Assembly: GCA_011620145.1 (NCBI GenBank)
Contig: WOZT01000258.1
Location: 1-13,888 of the forward strand
Reading direction: 5' to 3'
DNA: 13,888 bases
From: Gammaproteobacteria bacterium
Lineage (GTDB): Bacteria; Pseudomonadota; Gammaproteobacteria; UBA5335
Shown here: positions 1 through 8,299 of the stretch, piece after piece
How positions within the stretch are numbered: position 1 is the stretch's first letter
Layout: each line of letters opens with the position of its first letter
Notes under the pieces: model-generated
Told to the model about the DNA's origin: nothing
Databases searched by the model: none
What the model saw: only the letters and a program-made list of their open reading frames with translations
Translations under genes and position numbers: made by a program

Positions 1-2
1 TA

Positions 3-140
3 CCGGTGCTGGGGATCTATCCCACGGCGCAGACGCTTTTCTCGCAGATTCTGGTGCTGGCGGTGATCCTGGCCGGCATCGGCTACAACCATTGGGCACC
101 ACAGCGCCCTGCGGCCGCTAAGACGCCGCGCGTTTCCTGA
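3..140 (+). CDS. C-terminal fragment of a membrane protein, possibly FTR1-family iron permease (partial, 5' end outside window)
   Basis: An open frame enters from the left edge and ends at TGA 138-140, giving 45 residues. It begins PVLGIYPTAQTLFSQILVLA and continues as one hydrophobic membrane segment, followed by a short tail rich in Pro, Ala, Lys and Arg. A Gly-x-x-Pro-Thr turn before a Gln-containing helix recalls the last membrane helix of bacterial FTR1/EfeU-like high-affinity iron permeases, which move ferric or ferrous iron across the inner membrane. That match is from memory of the family and rests on a very short piece; the family's REGLE iron-binding motifs would lie upstream, outside the window. 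Another polytopic membrane protein is possible. The gene converges on lnt and overlaps its 3' end by 23 bp. The other two plus-strand frames look less protein-like: one stops at once and the other lacks a hydrophobic pattern. Confidence 0.45.
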   Translation, partial: PVLGIYPTAQTLFSQILVLAVILAGIGYNHWAPQRPAAAKTPRVS

Positions 141-1614
141 GCCACGCGGCAAGACTGAGACTCGCGACCAGCCACGCCAGAACCGGCCAGTCGCCCCACC
201 GCACATAGGGGGTGGCGCCGGTACGTGGGACCACCTCACCCCGCAACACGCCCACTTCGAATGGGGGAAGCTGACCCTGCACCCGCCCCGTCGCATCGAC
301 CAGCGCGGTGATGCCGGTGTTGGTGGCCCGCAGCAAGTCCCTGCCGGTCTCGACAGCCCGCATCTGGGCGATCTGAAAATGCTGGTACGGCGCGAAACTG
401 CGTCCAAACCAGGCATCGTTGCTCACGTTCACCAGCAGTTGCGCCGCCGGCAAGTCACGGATGACCTCACGCCCGAATACGGCCTCATAGCAGATGAACG
501 TGGCCACCGGCAGGCCTTGCAATCGCAACAACTCGGGCTGAGCCTCGCCCGCTCCCAGGTCGCTGTAGGGCATGTCCAGCACCTGCATTTGGTGGCGGAC
601 GAAATCGGGCACCGGGAAATACTCGCCGAATGGCACCAGGTGCCGCTTGTCGTAAAACTGGCGATCCAGCCCCAAGGCCAGCACGCTGTTCAAATAAACC
701 CGGCGCTCCGGATCGAAACGCAACAGACCCAGGACAATTTCACTGCCTGCCGCGGCGGCGGCGATCTGCAAACGGGTGAGGTAAGTCCCTGCCAGCTCAT
801 GATAAACCTGTGGCAGTGCGGCTTCCGGCCAGACGATGATCGGCGTGCCGAGCAGCGGCTCCGTCAATGCTTGGTAGCGCTGCAGGATCTGATCGGCCCG
901 ATTCTGATCCCACTTGTCTTCCTGGGGGATATTTCCCTGTACCAATGCCACAGCCACCGCCGGGCCCGCTGGCTGGGTCCAGGCGTGGAAGCGCAGGGCA
1001 AAACCAGCGACCCAGAGAAAAACCAGCGCAAGCAATACCCCCAATCGCCACCGCCCCTGCGCAGTCCTCAGGAATTCCAGGCTGGCAGCGGTCCCAACCA
1101 GAAGCGCGCCGAGCCCCAACACGCCAAGGAGCGGCGCAAAGCCCGCCAGGGGACCGTCGGTCTGGGTATAACCCACCGCCAACCAGGGGAAGCCGGTGAA
1201 AATCCAGGTACGGATCCATTCACCCGCCACCCAGGCCGCGGGAAACACCCACAAGGCCCGACCGGGCGCGCGACCGTCCAGCCAGGCCGTCACAGCAGTG
1301 ACCAGCGCGGGAAACAGCGCCAGAAAACCAATCAACAGCCCCGTCAGCAGCAGCGCCAGGGGCAAACCCGCGTTGCCATGCTCATGGATGCTGACGAAGA
1401 CCCAGCTCACGCCAAAGCCGAACTGCCCTAATCCAAAGGCATAGCCAATTCCGAAGGCGCGGCGCGGGTCTTGATCCCGCAACAGGAAGAGCAGGCTCCA
1501 CAGGGCCAAAGGCGCCAGCCAGGCCCATTGCCAGGGCGCAAAGGCGAGCACCAGCACGGCGCCCGCCATCAGTGCCCCCAGCGGCCGCAGGAAGCCCTCA
1601 TGAATCAAGCGCAT
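118..1614 (-). CDS. lnt: Apolipoprotein N-acyltransferase
   Basis: This inner-membrane enzyme transfers an acyl chain from a phospholipid to the N-terminal cysteine of apolipoproteins, the last step of lipoprotein maturation. The 498-residue protein has the usual family length. Residues 1-215 are a string of hydrophobic membrane helices. From about 220 to 470 follows a nitrilase-type carbon-nitrogen hydrolase domain, with one more hydrophobic stretch at about 476-491. The Glu-Lys-Cys catalytic triad is complete: E264 in VWPEAALP, K323 in YDKRHLVPFGEYFP and C375 in FICYEAVF, matching E267, K335 and C387 of E. coli. The ATG at 1612-1614 has GAGGAG six bases upstream, which supports this start. 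It is the last gene of the minus-strand run, 47 bp after corC, as in E. coli where ybeX (corC) precedes lnt. No terminator hairpin with a T tract follows its stop. Confidence 0.97.
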   Translation of the reverse strand: MRLIHEGFLRPLGALMAGAVLVLAFAPWQWAWLAPLALWSLLFLLRDQDPRRAFGIGYAFGLGQFGFGVSWVFVSIHEHGNAGLPLALLLTGLLIGFLALFPALVTAVTAWLDGRAPGRALWVFPAAWVAGEWIRTWIFTGFPWLAVGYTQTDGPLAGFAPLLGVLGLGALLVGTAASLEFLRTAQGRWRLGVLLALVFLWVAGFALRFHAWTQPAGPAVAVALVQGNIPQEDKWDQNRADQILQRYQALTEPLLGTPIIVWPEAALPQVYHELAGTYLTRLQIAAAAAGSEIVLGLLRFDPERRVYLNSVLALGLDRQFYDKRHLVPFGEYFPVPDFVRHQMQVLDMPYSDLGAGEAQPELLRLQGLPVATFICYEAVFGREVIRDLPAAQLLVNVSNDAWFGRSFAPYQHFQIAQMRAVETGRDLLRATNTGITALVDATGRVQGQLPPFEVGVLRGEVVPRTGATPYVRWGDWPVLAWLVASLSLAAWLRKRAAS

Positions 1615-1661
1615 GCGCTACTCCTCGGCAGCGGGAAGAATGGCGGGAATCGGCGTGGAGA

Positions 1662-2543
1662 TCAGGCGCTCGGCGCCGCCTCATCGGTTTCGGGAAGCAC
1701 ACTGACCTGGACCAGATGGATGCGCCGGTTGTCGGCCCGGACCACCGTGAATTCGTAATGGCCCAGGCGCACCCGTTCGCCGCGGTGCGGCAGGTGGCCA
1801 AAGGTGTTCATCAGCAAGCCGGCCACGGTATCGAACTCCGCGTCGGAAAACTGGGCACCCAGCACCGTGTTGAATTCCTCGATAGCGGTCAGGCCCTTGA
1901 CCAGATAGCGATGATCGCTGTGCTGCAGGATGTTGTCTTCCTCGCGCTCATCGTGCTCGTCATCGATCTCGCCGACAATTTGCTCAAGCACATCCTCGAT
2001 GGTCACCAGGCCCGACACCCCGCCGTATTCATCCACCACGATGGCGATATGGCTGCGACTGCTCTGGAATTCCCGCAGCAGGACATTGAGCCGCTTGCTC
2101 TCCGGGACGAAACTCACCGGCCGCAGGATGTCCCGCAGATTGAAAGGAGAGACTCCCGGGCCGCCCGGAAAAAACCGCAGCAAATCCTTGGCAATCAAGA
2201 CCCCGACCACCTCGTCGCGGTGTTCTCCAATCACGGGGTAGCGGGAAAAACCGGAACTGATCACCTCGGCCAGCAGGCTGGCGAGGTCATCATCGCGGCG
2301 CACCACCGCCATCTGGGCGCGCGGGATCATGATTTCCTCGACCTGCATTTCCGTCACGTCGAGCACGCCCTCCAGCATGCCCAGGGTGTTGGCGTCGAAC
2401 AGGCCGCCTTGCTGACCTTTGCGAAGGATCTGGAGCAGTTCATCCCGGTCATGGGGGGCGATCTGAAGCAAATGAACGAGACGCTCCCGCCAGGATCGGG
2501 CGGCGGAAGCGTTGGGACTGGGGCGATCATCGCTGGAAGACAT
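1662..2543 (-). CDS. corC: CorC/YbeX-type CBS-domain protein (magnesium and cobalt efflux / transporter-associated)
   Basis: This is a soluble CBS-pair protein of the CorC/HlyC family, linked to Mg/Co efflux and, in E. coli as YbeX, grouped with ybeY and ybeZ; its biochemical role is not settled. From the chosen start it has 293 residues, close to the 292 of E. coli. A leader of about 30 residues precedes DRDELL. Two CBS motifs follow at about 71-130 (IMIPRAQM, then RYPVIGE) and 135-192 (VPESKRLNVLLREF, then DEYGGVSGLVTIED). A CorC_HlyC transporter-associated domain occupies about 205-285, with the FGHLPHRGE motif. The frame also has in-frame ATGs at 2564, 2561 and 2549. Only the ATG at 2541-2543 has a Shine-Dalgarno-like AGGA, five bases upstream, and starting there also fits the length of E. 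coli CorC. It then overlaps the ybeY end by 17 bp. Confidence 0.94.
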   Translation of the reverse strand: MSSSDDRPSPNASAARSWRERLVHLLQIAPHDRDELLQILRKGQQGGLFDANTLGMLEGVLDVTEMQVEEIMIPRAQMAVVRRDDDLASLLAEVISSGFSRYPVIGEHRDEVVGVLIAKDLLRFFPGGPGVSPFNLRDILRPVSFVPESKRLNVLLREFQSSRSHIAIVVDEYGGVSGLVTIEDVLEQIVGEIDDEHDEREEDNILQHSDHRYLVKGLTAIEEFNTVLGAQFSDAEFDTVAGLLMNTFGHLPHRGERVRLGHYEFTVVRADNRRIHLVQVSVLPETDEAAPSA

Positions 2544-3051
2544 GGACATCCTGTGGTTCATCATGGGTTAGAAGCGGGTTGCCGTCGGGCGCGTCGAAAT
2601 CCTGATAGGGATCATCAAAGCCGAGTTCCCGCAGGATCCTGATTTCCAGCGCTTCCATCTGGCGGGCATCGGCGGCGTCCTGGTGATCATAGCCCAACAA
2701 ATGCAGGCTTCCGTGAACGCTGAGATGCGCCCAGTGGGCGCGCGGCGACTTGCCCTGCGCCTGGGCCTCACGCGCCACCACCGGTGCGCACAGCAGCAGA
2801 TCGCCGAGATAGTTCCCCGACCAGCCCGGCGGTGGATCAAAGGGAAAGGACAATACATTGGTGGGGCCCGGCTTGTTGCGATAGGCCAGATTGAGGGCAG
2901 CAGATTCGGCTTCATCCGTCACCCGCAAGGTCAAGCCCCCAGCCCGCTCCAACACGCCCAGGCTGGTCTGGATCCAACGGCGGAAACTCGCGGGCGCCGG
3001 GACCCCGCGCCGTCCCACGGCATACTGGATGCCGCAGCGCTCATCAGCCAC
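2527..3051 (-). CDS. ybeY: Endoribonuclease YbeY (rRNA maturation factor)
   Basis: YbeY is a single-strand-specific, metal-dependent endoribonuclease needed for 16S rRNA 3'-end processing and ribosome quality control. The zinc motif H-x3-H-x5-H is intact in HGSLHLLGYDH, as H113, H117 and H123 of a 174-residue product. The conserved arginine lies in AYRNKPGPTNVLSFPF (R58), the segment typical of the family. The frame extends upstream to 3174, but those 41 residues lie over phoH and do not resemble YbeY. I chose GTG at 3049-3051: it has GGAG seven bases upstream, yields a normal-length protein and overlaps the phoH stop by 8 bp, which suggests translational coupling. The C-terminal tail after about residue 150 is a little longer than in E. 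coli and overlaps the corC start. Confidence 0.95.
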   Translation of the reverse strand: MADERCGIQYAVGRRGVPAPASFRRWIQTSLGVLERAGGLTLRVTDEAESAALNLAYRNKPGPTNVLSFPFDPPPGWSGNYLGDLLLCAPVVAREAQAQGKSPRAHWAHLSVHGSLHLLGYDHQDAADARQMEALEIRILRELGFDDPYQDFDAPDGNPLLTHDEPQDVHVFQR

Positions 3052-4051
3052 CCCCCGTCTCCAGTGGGTCGGCTGGCGTTTCCCAACGGGCATAGGCGTC
3101 GACGATTTTCTGCACCAGGGCATGGCGCACCACATCCTGGCTGGTGAAGAAGGTAAAGCTGATGTCTTCCACATCGCGCAGCACGTCCTGCACGTGGCGC
3201 AAGCCTGAAGTCGTCTGACGCGGCAAGTCCACCTGGGTGGTGTCGCCGGTGATGACCGCAGTGGACCCGAAGCCCAAACGGGTCAGGAACATCTTCATCT
3301 GTTCCACGGTGGTGTTCTGGGCCTCGTCCAGGATGATGAAGGCTTCGTTCAGCGTGCGCCCGCGCATGAAGGCCAGCGGGGCCACCTCGATCTGTGCCCG
3401 TTCCATCAAGCGCTCGACCTTGTCCATGCCCAGCAGATCATGCAGCGCATCGAACAGGGGGCGCAGGTAGGGATCGACCTTCTGGGCCATGTCGCCGGGC
3501 AGGAAACCCAGCCGCTCGCCCGCCTCCACGGCGGGTCGTACCAGCACGATGCGGCGGACCTGGCCGCGCTCCAGGGCTTCCACGGCAGCGGCCACAGCCA
3601 GATAAGTCTTGCCGGTGCCCGCCGGGCCGATGCCGAAATTGACATCGTGGGTGAGGATGGCGCGCAGATAACGCTGCTGATTGGGGCCTCTTCCACGGAT
3701 CATTCCGCGGCGCGTGCGAATGGCGATCACATCCTCGGCGGGCGCATCCTCAGCCACCGGATCGGCCAGGCTGGCCGATTGCAGCAGCAGATGAATCTGC
3801 TCGGGATTCAGGGATTCCACCAGGCTCATGCGGTGCATTTCCTTCAGCAACCATGCGGTCTGGTCGACCTTGTCAGGGTTCCCCAGGATCTGGAAGTGCG
3901 CGCCACGGTTGCGGATCTCCACCCCCAGCCGTCCTTCGATCTGGCGCAGGTGTTCATCGAAACGGCCACAGACCCGGGCCAGACGCAGATTGTCATCGGG
4001 TTCGAGCTGCAAGTCGCGGGTGATGCGTTCGGATGCGACGGCTTCAGGCAT
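3044..4051 (-). CDS. phoH: PhoH-like ATPase (YbeZ)
   Basis: This is a cytosolic P-loop ATPase of the PhoH/YbeZ family that partners YbeY in RNA metabolism; its exact activity (RNA helicase or nucleotide-dependent RNase partner) is still debated. The product has 335 residues. An N-terminal KH-like region at about 15-75 holds a GxxxxxRG turn (GVEIRNRG). Walker A is GPAGTGKT at 142-149, Walker B is FIILDEAQ at 238-245, and the family motifs GDTTQVDLP (269-277) and SQDVVRH (304-310, R309) follow. The ATG at 4049-4051 overlaps the miaB stop by 8 bp (ATGCCTGA), and GAGG lies nine bases upstream. At the other end it overlaps ybeY by 8 bp. This ladder of overlaps suggests that the steps are made together. 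Confidence 0.96.
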   Translation of the reverse strand: MPEAVASERITRDLQLEPDDNLRLARVCGRFDEHLRQIEGRLGVEIRNRGAHFQILGNPDKVDQTAWLLKEMHRMSLVESLNPEQIHLLLQSASLADPVAEDAPAEDVIAIRTRRGMIRGRGPNQQRYLRAILTHDVNFGIGPAGTGKTYLAVAAAVEALERGQVRRIVLVRPAVEAGERLGFLPGDMAQKVDPYLRPLFDALHDLLGMDKVERLMERAQIEVAPLAFMRGRTLNEAFIILDEAQNTTVEQMKMFLTRLGFGSTAVITGDTTQVDLPRQTTSGLRHVQDVLRDVEDISFTFFTSQDVVRHALVQKIVDAYARWETPADPLETGGG

Positions 4052-5387
4052 GGGTCACCACCTCGGACAGGATCGCTTCCGCGCGCAGCGAATTGGGTCT
4101 TAGCGCGACGATGCGCACGGGAACCATTTGCCCGATCCACTCGGCGGGACCGGCAAAATTCACCCAGCGATTGCAATCGATGCGCCCGGTCAATTCCAGG
4201 GGGTTCTTGACCGACGGCCCTTCCACCACCACGCGCTGGACCGTGCCCAACAAGCCTTCGCCGTACCGGCGACCCAAGGCCAGGATGCGCGTCTGCAGGC
4301 GCGCCAGCCGGGCCTCTTTCTCCGTCATGGAGGTGTCATCCGGCAAGGCGGCGGCGGGTGTGCCGGGGCGCGGGCTGTAGATGAAGCTGAAGGCCTGATC
4401 AAAACCGACCGCGTCGATCAAGGCCATCGTGGCCTCGAAATCGGCCGGGGTCTCGCCGGGAAAACCGACGATGAAATCGGAGGACAGCGAGATGTCGGGA
4501 CGGACCTCCCGCAGCCGCCGCAGCCGCGCCTTGTATTCCAGCGCGGTATGGCCCCGCTTCATCAGGGCCAGGATTCGGTCCGAACCACTCTGCACCGGCA
4601 GGTGCAGGTAGTTGGCCAGTTTGTCGACCGTGGCGTAGGCCTCGATCAGGGAGTCGCTGAATTCCAGCGGATGGGAGGTGGTGAAGCGGATGCGCTCGAT
4701 GCCATCGATCTCGGCCAGGTAGTGGATCAGCAGGGCCAGATCAGCCGTTTCCGCACCCGACATGGCCCCGCGATAGGCATTCACGTTCTGCCCCAGCAGC
4801 GTGATTTCCCGCACGCCCTGCTCCGCCAGCACCAGGCATTCGGCCAGAACGTCATCGAAGGGCCGACTCACTTCCTGGCCGCGCGTGTAGGGAACCACGC
4901 AAAAAGTGCAGAACTTGCTGCAACCTTCCATGATGGAGACGAAGGCAACCGGCCCCTTGGCGCGGGGTTCGGGCAGGCGGTCGAACTTCTCGATCTCGGG
5001 GAAGGAGACATCGACCCGGGGCGCCCGCTCGCGGCGCACGGCGTCGATCATCTCGGGCAGGCGGTGCACGGTCTGAGGGCCGAATACCAGGTCCACGAAG
5101 GGCGCCCGGCGCAACAAGGCCTCCCCTTCCTGGCTGGCGACGCAACCACCCACGCCAATGAGCAGCTCGGGACGCGCCAGCTTCCATTCCCGCCAGCGGC
5201 CCAACTGGGAAAACACCTTCTCTTGGGCTTTCTCGCGGACGCTGCAGGTGTTGAGCAGCAGCACGTCGGCCTCTTCCGGCCGATCCGTGGATTCCAGGCC
5301 ATGCGACTCGGCAAGCACGTCGGCCATGCGCGCCGAGTCGTACTCGTTCATCTGGCAACCCCAGGTCTGGATATAAAGCTTGCCCAT
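4044..5387 (-). CDS. miaB: tRNA-2-methylthio-N6-dimethylallyladenosine synthase (MiaB methylthiotransferase)
   Basis: MiaB is a radical-SAM methylthiotransferase that adds a methylthio group to C2 of i6A37 in tRNAs reading UNN codons. The 447-residue protein shows the three family domains. The N-terminal UPF0004 domain carries its auxiliary-cluster cysteines C11 ([10 protein letters not shown]), C48 ([12 protein letters not shown]) and C82 (GGCVASQEG). The radical SAM core carries C156, C160 and C163 in [23 protein letters not shown]-binding domain covers about 380-443. All six cluster-binding cysteines are present, so it should be active. The GCQMNEYDS and VVPYTRG motifs favour MiaB over RimO or MtaB. 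The ATG at 5385-5387 has a purine-rich AAGGGGG just upstream. It starts 39 bp after manB and heads the miaB-phoH-ybeY-corC-lnt block known from E. coli. Confidence 0.97.
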   Translation of the reverse strand: MGKLYIQTWGCQMNEYDSARMADVLAESHGLESTDRPEEADVLLLNTCSVREKAQEKVFSQLGRWREWKLARPELLIGVGGCVASQEGEALLRRAPFVDLVFGPQTVHRLPEMIDAVRRERAPRVDVSFPEIEKFDRLPEPRAKGPVAFVSIMEGCSKFCTFCVVPYTRGQEVSRPFDDVLAECLVLAEQGVREITLLGQNVNAYRGAMSGAETADLALLIHYLAEIDGIERIRFTTSHPLEFSDSLIEAYATVDKLANYLHLPVQSGSDRILALMKRGHTALEYKARLRRLREVRPDISLSSDFIVGFPGETPADFEATMALIDAVGFDQAFSFIYSPRPGTPAAALPDDTSMTEKEARLARLQTRILALGRRYGEGLLGTVQRVVVEGPSVKNPLELTGRIDCNRWVNFAGPAEWIGQMVPVRIVALRPNSLRAEAILSEVVTHA

Positions 5388-5426
5388 TGCCCCCTTGACC
5401 CGATCCCGTATCCGAAGAGCCCGATT

Positions 5427-6800
5427 CTACACCGAAGCGGCCCCGTCCAGACGCGCCATCAGGTCAAGCAGCTCCTGAGTCTTTGCTTCCATGAGCGCCT
5501 GATCGCCGCGCGACTCCACATTCAGCCGCACCACGGGCTCGGTGTTGGAGGAACGCAGGTTGAAGCGCCACTGCGGGAAGCTGATGCCCAGCCCGTCGGT
5601 ATGATCCACCGCCAACGCCTGGCCGGCGAAGTGTGTCTCGATCGCGGCAATCACCTGCGCCGGATGTTGCAGGGTGCGGTTGATCTCGCCGCTGGCGGGA
5701 TAGCGCGCCATGCGTTCCTCCACCAGATCGGCCAGCGAACGCCCGGTCTTGCCGATCATCTCGGCGACCAGCAGCCAGGGCACCATGCCGCTGTCGCAAT
5801 AGGCGAAGTCGCGGAAATAGTGGTGCGCACTCATCTCGCCGCCGTAGACGGCATCTTCCTGGCGCATGCGCGCCTTGATGAAGGCATGCCCGGCCTTGCT
5901 GAGCACCGGCTCGCCGCCCGCCGCTTCCACCATTTCCACGGTGTTCCAGACCATGCGCGGGTCATAGACGATGCGCGCGCCAGGAAGCTTTTCCGCAAAG
6001 GCGCGGCCCAGCAGACCGACGATGTAATAGCCTTCGATAAATCGGCCGGTTTCGTCGAACAGGAAGCAGCGGTCAAAATCACCGTCCCAGGCGATCCCCA
6101 TATCGGCCTTGTGCTCGCGCACCGCCTGGGCCGTAATGGCGCGGTTCTCGGGCAGGATGGGATTGGGCACACCATTGGGGAAGCGGCCGTCGGGCTCATG
6201 GTGCAGACGGATGAATTCAAACGGCAGGTGCTCGGCCAGCGCATCCAGCACCGGCCCCGCGCAGCCATTGCCCGCATTCACCACCAGCCGCAGCGGCTTG
6301 AGCGCCGCGACATCGACAAAGCGCAGCAGATGGGCCACATAGGCCGGCCGCACGGCGAGGGACTGGGTGGTTCCCGGCGTCGCGGCCGGCGTGAACTGAT
6401 TGGCCTCGGCCAGCGCCTTGATTTCCGGCAAACCGCTGTCCCCGCTCAAGGGACGGGCTTCTTCGCGGACGAATTTCAAGCCGTTGTAGTCCGGCGGATT
6501 GTGGCTTGCCGTGACCATGATGCCGCCGTCCATCTGCTCGTGGAAAGTGGCGAAATAGACTTCCTCGGTCCCGCACAGGCCGATGTCATAGCAATCCACC
6601 CCCTGCGCCATCAGCCCGGCCATCAGCGCCTGGGTCAGGGCCGGGCTGGACAGGCGCATGTCCTGCCCCACCACCACCCGGCGCGGTTTGACGTAGTCGG
6701 CATAGGCCCGGCCGATGCGGTAGGCGATGTCCTCGTTGAGTTGATCAGGCAGCCGCCCGCGCACGTCGTAAGCCTTGAAGCAAGTCAGTGATTCAGCCAC
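5427..6800 (-). CDS. manB: Phosphomannomutase (ManB/CpsG; may also act on glucose phosphates)
   Basis: This enzyme of the alpha-D-phosphohexomutase superfamily interconverts mannose-6-phosphate and mannose-1-phosphate in the cytosol, feeding GDP-mannose synthesis. The 457 residues include the active-site serine loop TASHNP (S99), the magnesium loop DGDFDR (D239, D241, D243), the sugar-binding loop GEMSAHHYF (321-329) and the phosphate-binding loop [10 protein letters not shown] (416-425). Length and the [19 protein letters not shown] segment resemble E. coli CpsG/ManB; Pseudomonas AlgC has the same fold and also uses glucose phosphates, so dual use cannot be excluded. The start is GTG at 6798-6800, with GAGG seven bases upstream; no in-frame ATG fits the family N-terminus ([11 protein letters not shown]). 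It follows manC by 17 bp, so the two enzymes are probably co-translated from one message. Confidence 0.95.
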   Translation of the reverse strand: MAESLTCFKAYDVRGRLPDQLNEDIAYRIGRAYADYVKPRRVVVGQDMRLSSPALTQALMAGLMAQGVDCYDIGLCGTEEVYFATFHEQMDGGIMVTASHNPPDYNGLKFVREEARPLSGDSGLPEIKALAEANQFTPAATPGTTQSLAVRPAYVAHLLRFVDVAALKPLRLVVNAGNGCAGPVLDALAEHLPFEFIRLHHEPDGRFPNGVPNPILPENRAITAQAVREHKADMGIAWDGDFDRCFLFDETGRFIEGYYIVGLLGRAFAEKLPGARIVYDPRMVWNTVEMVEAAGGEPVLSKAGHAFIKARMRQEDAVYGGEMSAHHYFRDFAYCDSGMVPWLLVAEMIGKTGRSLADLVEERMARYPASGEINRTLQHPAQVIAAIETHFAGQALAVDHTDGLGISFPQWRFNLRSSNTEPVVRLNVESRGDQALMEAKTQELLDLMARLDGAASV

Positions 6801-6817
6801 GTTGATTCCTCGTCGGC

Positions 6818-8299
6818 TCAGGTGGAGGGGGTGTCATCGCGACGACCGTAACGGTCCTCGAAACGCACAATGTCGTCTTCGCCCAGATAACTGCCGGTCT
6901 GCACTTCGATCAGATCCAGCGGAATCTTGCCCGGATTCTCCAGGCGATGGGAGGTGCCCAGGGGAATGTAGGTGGATTCGTCTTCCCGCAGCAAAAAGCT
7001 GTCCTCGCCGCGCACCACCCGCGCCGTGCCCTTGACCACGATCCAGTGCTCGGCGCGGTGATGGTGCATCTGCAGCGACAGGGTGGCGCCCGGATGGACG
7101 CGGATGTGTTTGACCTGGAAGCGTTCACCGCTGCCGATGCCCTCGTACCAGCCCCAGGGCCGATAAACCCGCCTGTGGGCCAGCGCCTCATCCCGGCGCG
7201 CGGCCTTGAGCTGGGCGACGATGGCCTTCACCTCCTGGGCATGGTCCTTGTGAGCGACCAGCACGGCATCGGCCGTTTCGACGATGACATGGTCGCGCAC
7301 GCCCACCGCAGCCACCAGCCGACTCTCGGCGCGCACATAGCTGCCTTGCACGTCCTGCAGCAAGACATCGCCCAGCACCACATTACCCTGCGCGTCGCCG
7401 GGGCCGGCCGCCTGCAGCGCAGCCCAGGAGCCCACATCGCTCCAGCCGGCCGCGAGCGGCACCACCACCGCCCGATCGGTCTTCTCCATCACGGCGTAGT
7501 CCAGGGAATCCGATCGGCAACCCAGGAAGGGCGCCGACGCCAGGCGCGTGAAGTCGAGATCACGGGCAGCGCCGGTCCATGCCGCCTCCGCAGCGGCCAG
7601 GATATCCGGCGCATGCTGCGCCAGGGCGTCGAGTACCGTCCGGGCCGTGAACATGAACATGCCGCTGTTCCAGAAATACCCGCCTTGGCGCAGATAGGCC
7701 TCGGCCCGCTCACGGTCGGGTTTCTCCACGAAGGCCGCCACGGATAGCCAGCCGGTCTCGCCGTCTGCGTCAGCCCCCCGGATATAGCCATAACCGGTCT
7801 CGGGCGTCGTGGGCACAATGCCGAAGGTCACCAGATGCCCGAGCTGCGCCGCTGCGCGCGCCGCGCCCAGCGCCTCGCGAAAGCGTTCAGGCTCCTGGAT
7901 CAGATGATCGGCCGGCAACACCAGCAGCAGCGTTTCGGGATCCCGGCTCGCGGCATCCAATGCCGCGATGGCCACCGCCGGCGCCGTGTTGCGGCCGGCG
8001 GGCTCCAGCAGGATGCCCGCCGGTTCGCGGCCGATCTGGCGCAGTTGTTCGGCCACCAGGAAGCGGTGCTGCTCGTTGCACACGATCAGCGGCGCGGCCA
8101 GCTCCGGCACGCCCACCAGTCTGAGCAGGGTGTCCTGCAGCAATGTGTGCTCGGAACACAAGGGCAGGCACTGCTTGGGCAGTTGCTCGCGCGACAAGGG
8201 CCAGAGCCGGGTGCCCGAGCCTCCGGACAGGATCACGGGCACCATGCGGGATGCGGCGGGAAGCGAGTCGACGGGCAGGGATACCGATGCAGCGCTCAT
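6818..8299 (-). CDS. manC: Bifunctional mannose-1-phosphate guanylyltransferase / mannose-6-phosphate isomerase (type II)
   Basis: ManC makes GDP-mannose from mannose-1-phosphate and GTP; its C-terminal cupin can isomerise fructose-6-phosphate to mannose-6-phosphate. In the 493-residue product, the nucleotidyltransferase signature [12 protein letters not shown] (26-37) and PKQ (41-43) are intact, with FVEKP (190-194) and FWNSGMFMF further on. The cupin carries [10 protein letters not shown] (410-419) and a [14 protein letters not shown] close, marking a bifunctional type II enzyme like E. coli ManC or Pseudomonas AlgA. The frame extends to 8536, but that part lies inside the SDR gene. I chose ATG 8297-8299: it has GGAG eight bases upstream and overlaps the SDR stop as ATGA. 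Some 18 residues precede the usual family start (MVPVILSGG), so ATG 8243-8245 is a less likely alternative. GDP-mannose would serve surface polysaccharide; the genes that use it are not in this window. Confidence 0.95.
   Translation of the reverse strand: MSAASVSLPVDSLPAASRMVPVILSGGSGTRLWPLSREQLPKQCLPLCSEHTLLQDTLLRLVGVPELAAPLIVCNEQHRFLVAEQLRQIGREPAGILLEPAGRNTAPAVAIAALDAASRDPETLLLVLPADHLIQEPERFREALGAARAAAQLGHLVTFGIVPTTPETGYGYIRGADADGETGWLSVAAFVEKPDRERAEAYLRQGGYFWNSGMFMFTARTVLDALAQHAPDILAAAEAAWTGAARDLDFTRLASAPFLGCRSDSLDYAVMEKTDRAVVVPLAAGWSDVGSWAALQAAGPGDAQGNVVLGDVLLQDVQGSYVRAESRLVAAVGVRDHVIVETADAVLVAHKDHAQEVKAIVAQLKAARRDEALAHRRVYRPWGWYEGIGSGERFQVKHIRVHPGATLSLQMHHHRAEHWIVVKGTARVVRGEDSFLLREDESTYIPLGTSHRLENPGKIPLDLIEVQTGSYLGEDDIVRFEDRYGRRDDTPST

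Noticed and set aside
379-1431. Plus-strand open frame (350 codons) opposite lnt
   Set aside because: It is antisense to lnt, whose catalytic triad and membrane pattern are intact; the antisense product has Gln/Arg-rich composition without domains.
1572-2642. Plus-strand open frame (356 codons) opposite corC
   Set aside because: It crosses the corC-lnt and ybeY-corC junctions, is His/Gln-rich and has no ribosome-binding site or family motif.
5388-5429. Possible separate promoter for miaB (TAGAAT on the minus strand at 5429-5424, over the manB stop)
   Set aside because: The hexamer is a 5/6 match to a -10, but no TTG-type -35 lies 16-18 bases upstream. I could not support it as a promoter.
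4128-6791. Long plus-strand open frame (887 codons) opposite miaB and manB
   Set aside because: It spans two well-supported genes and their gap on the other strand, has low-complexity His/Gln/Gly/Arg composition and shows no recognisable motif.
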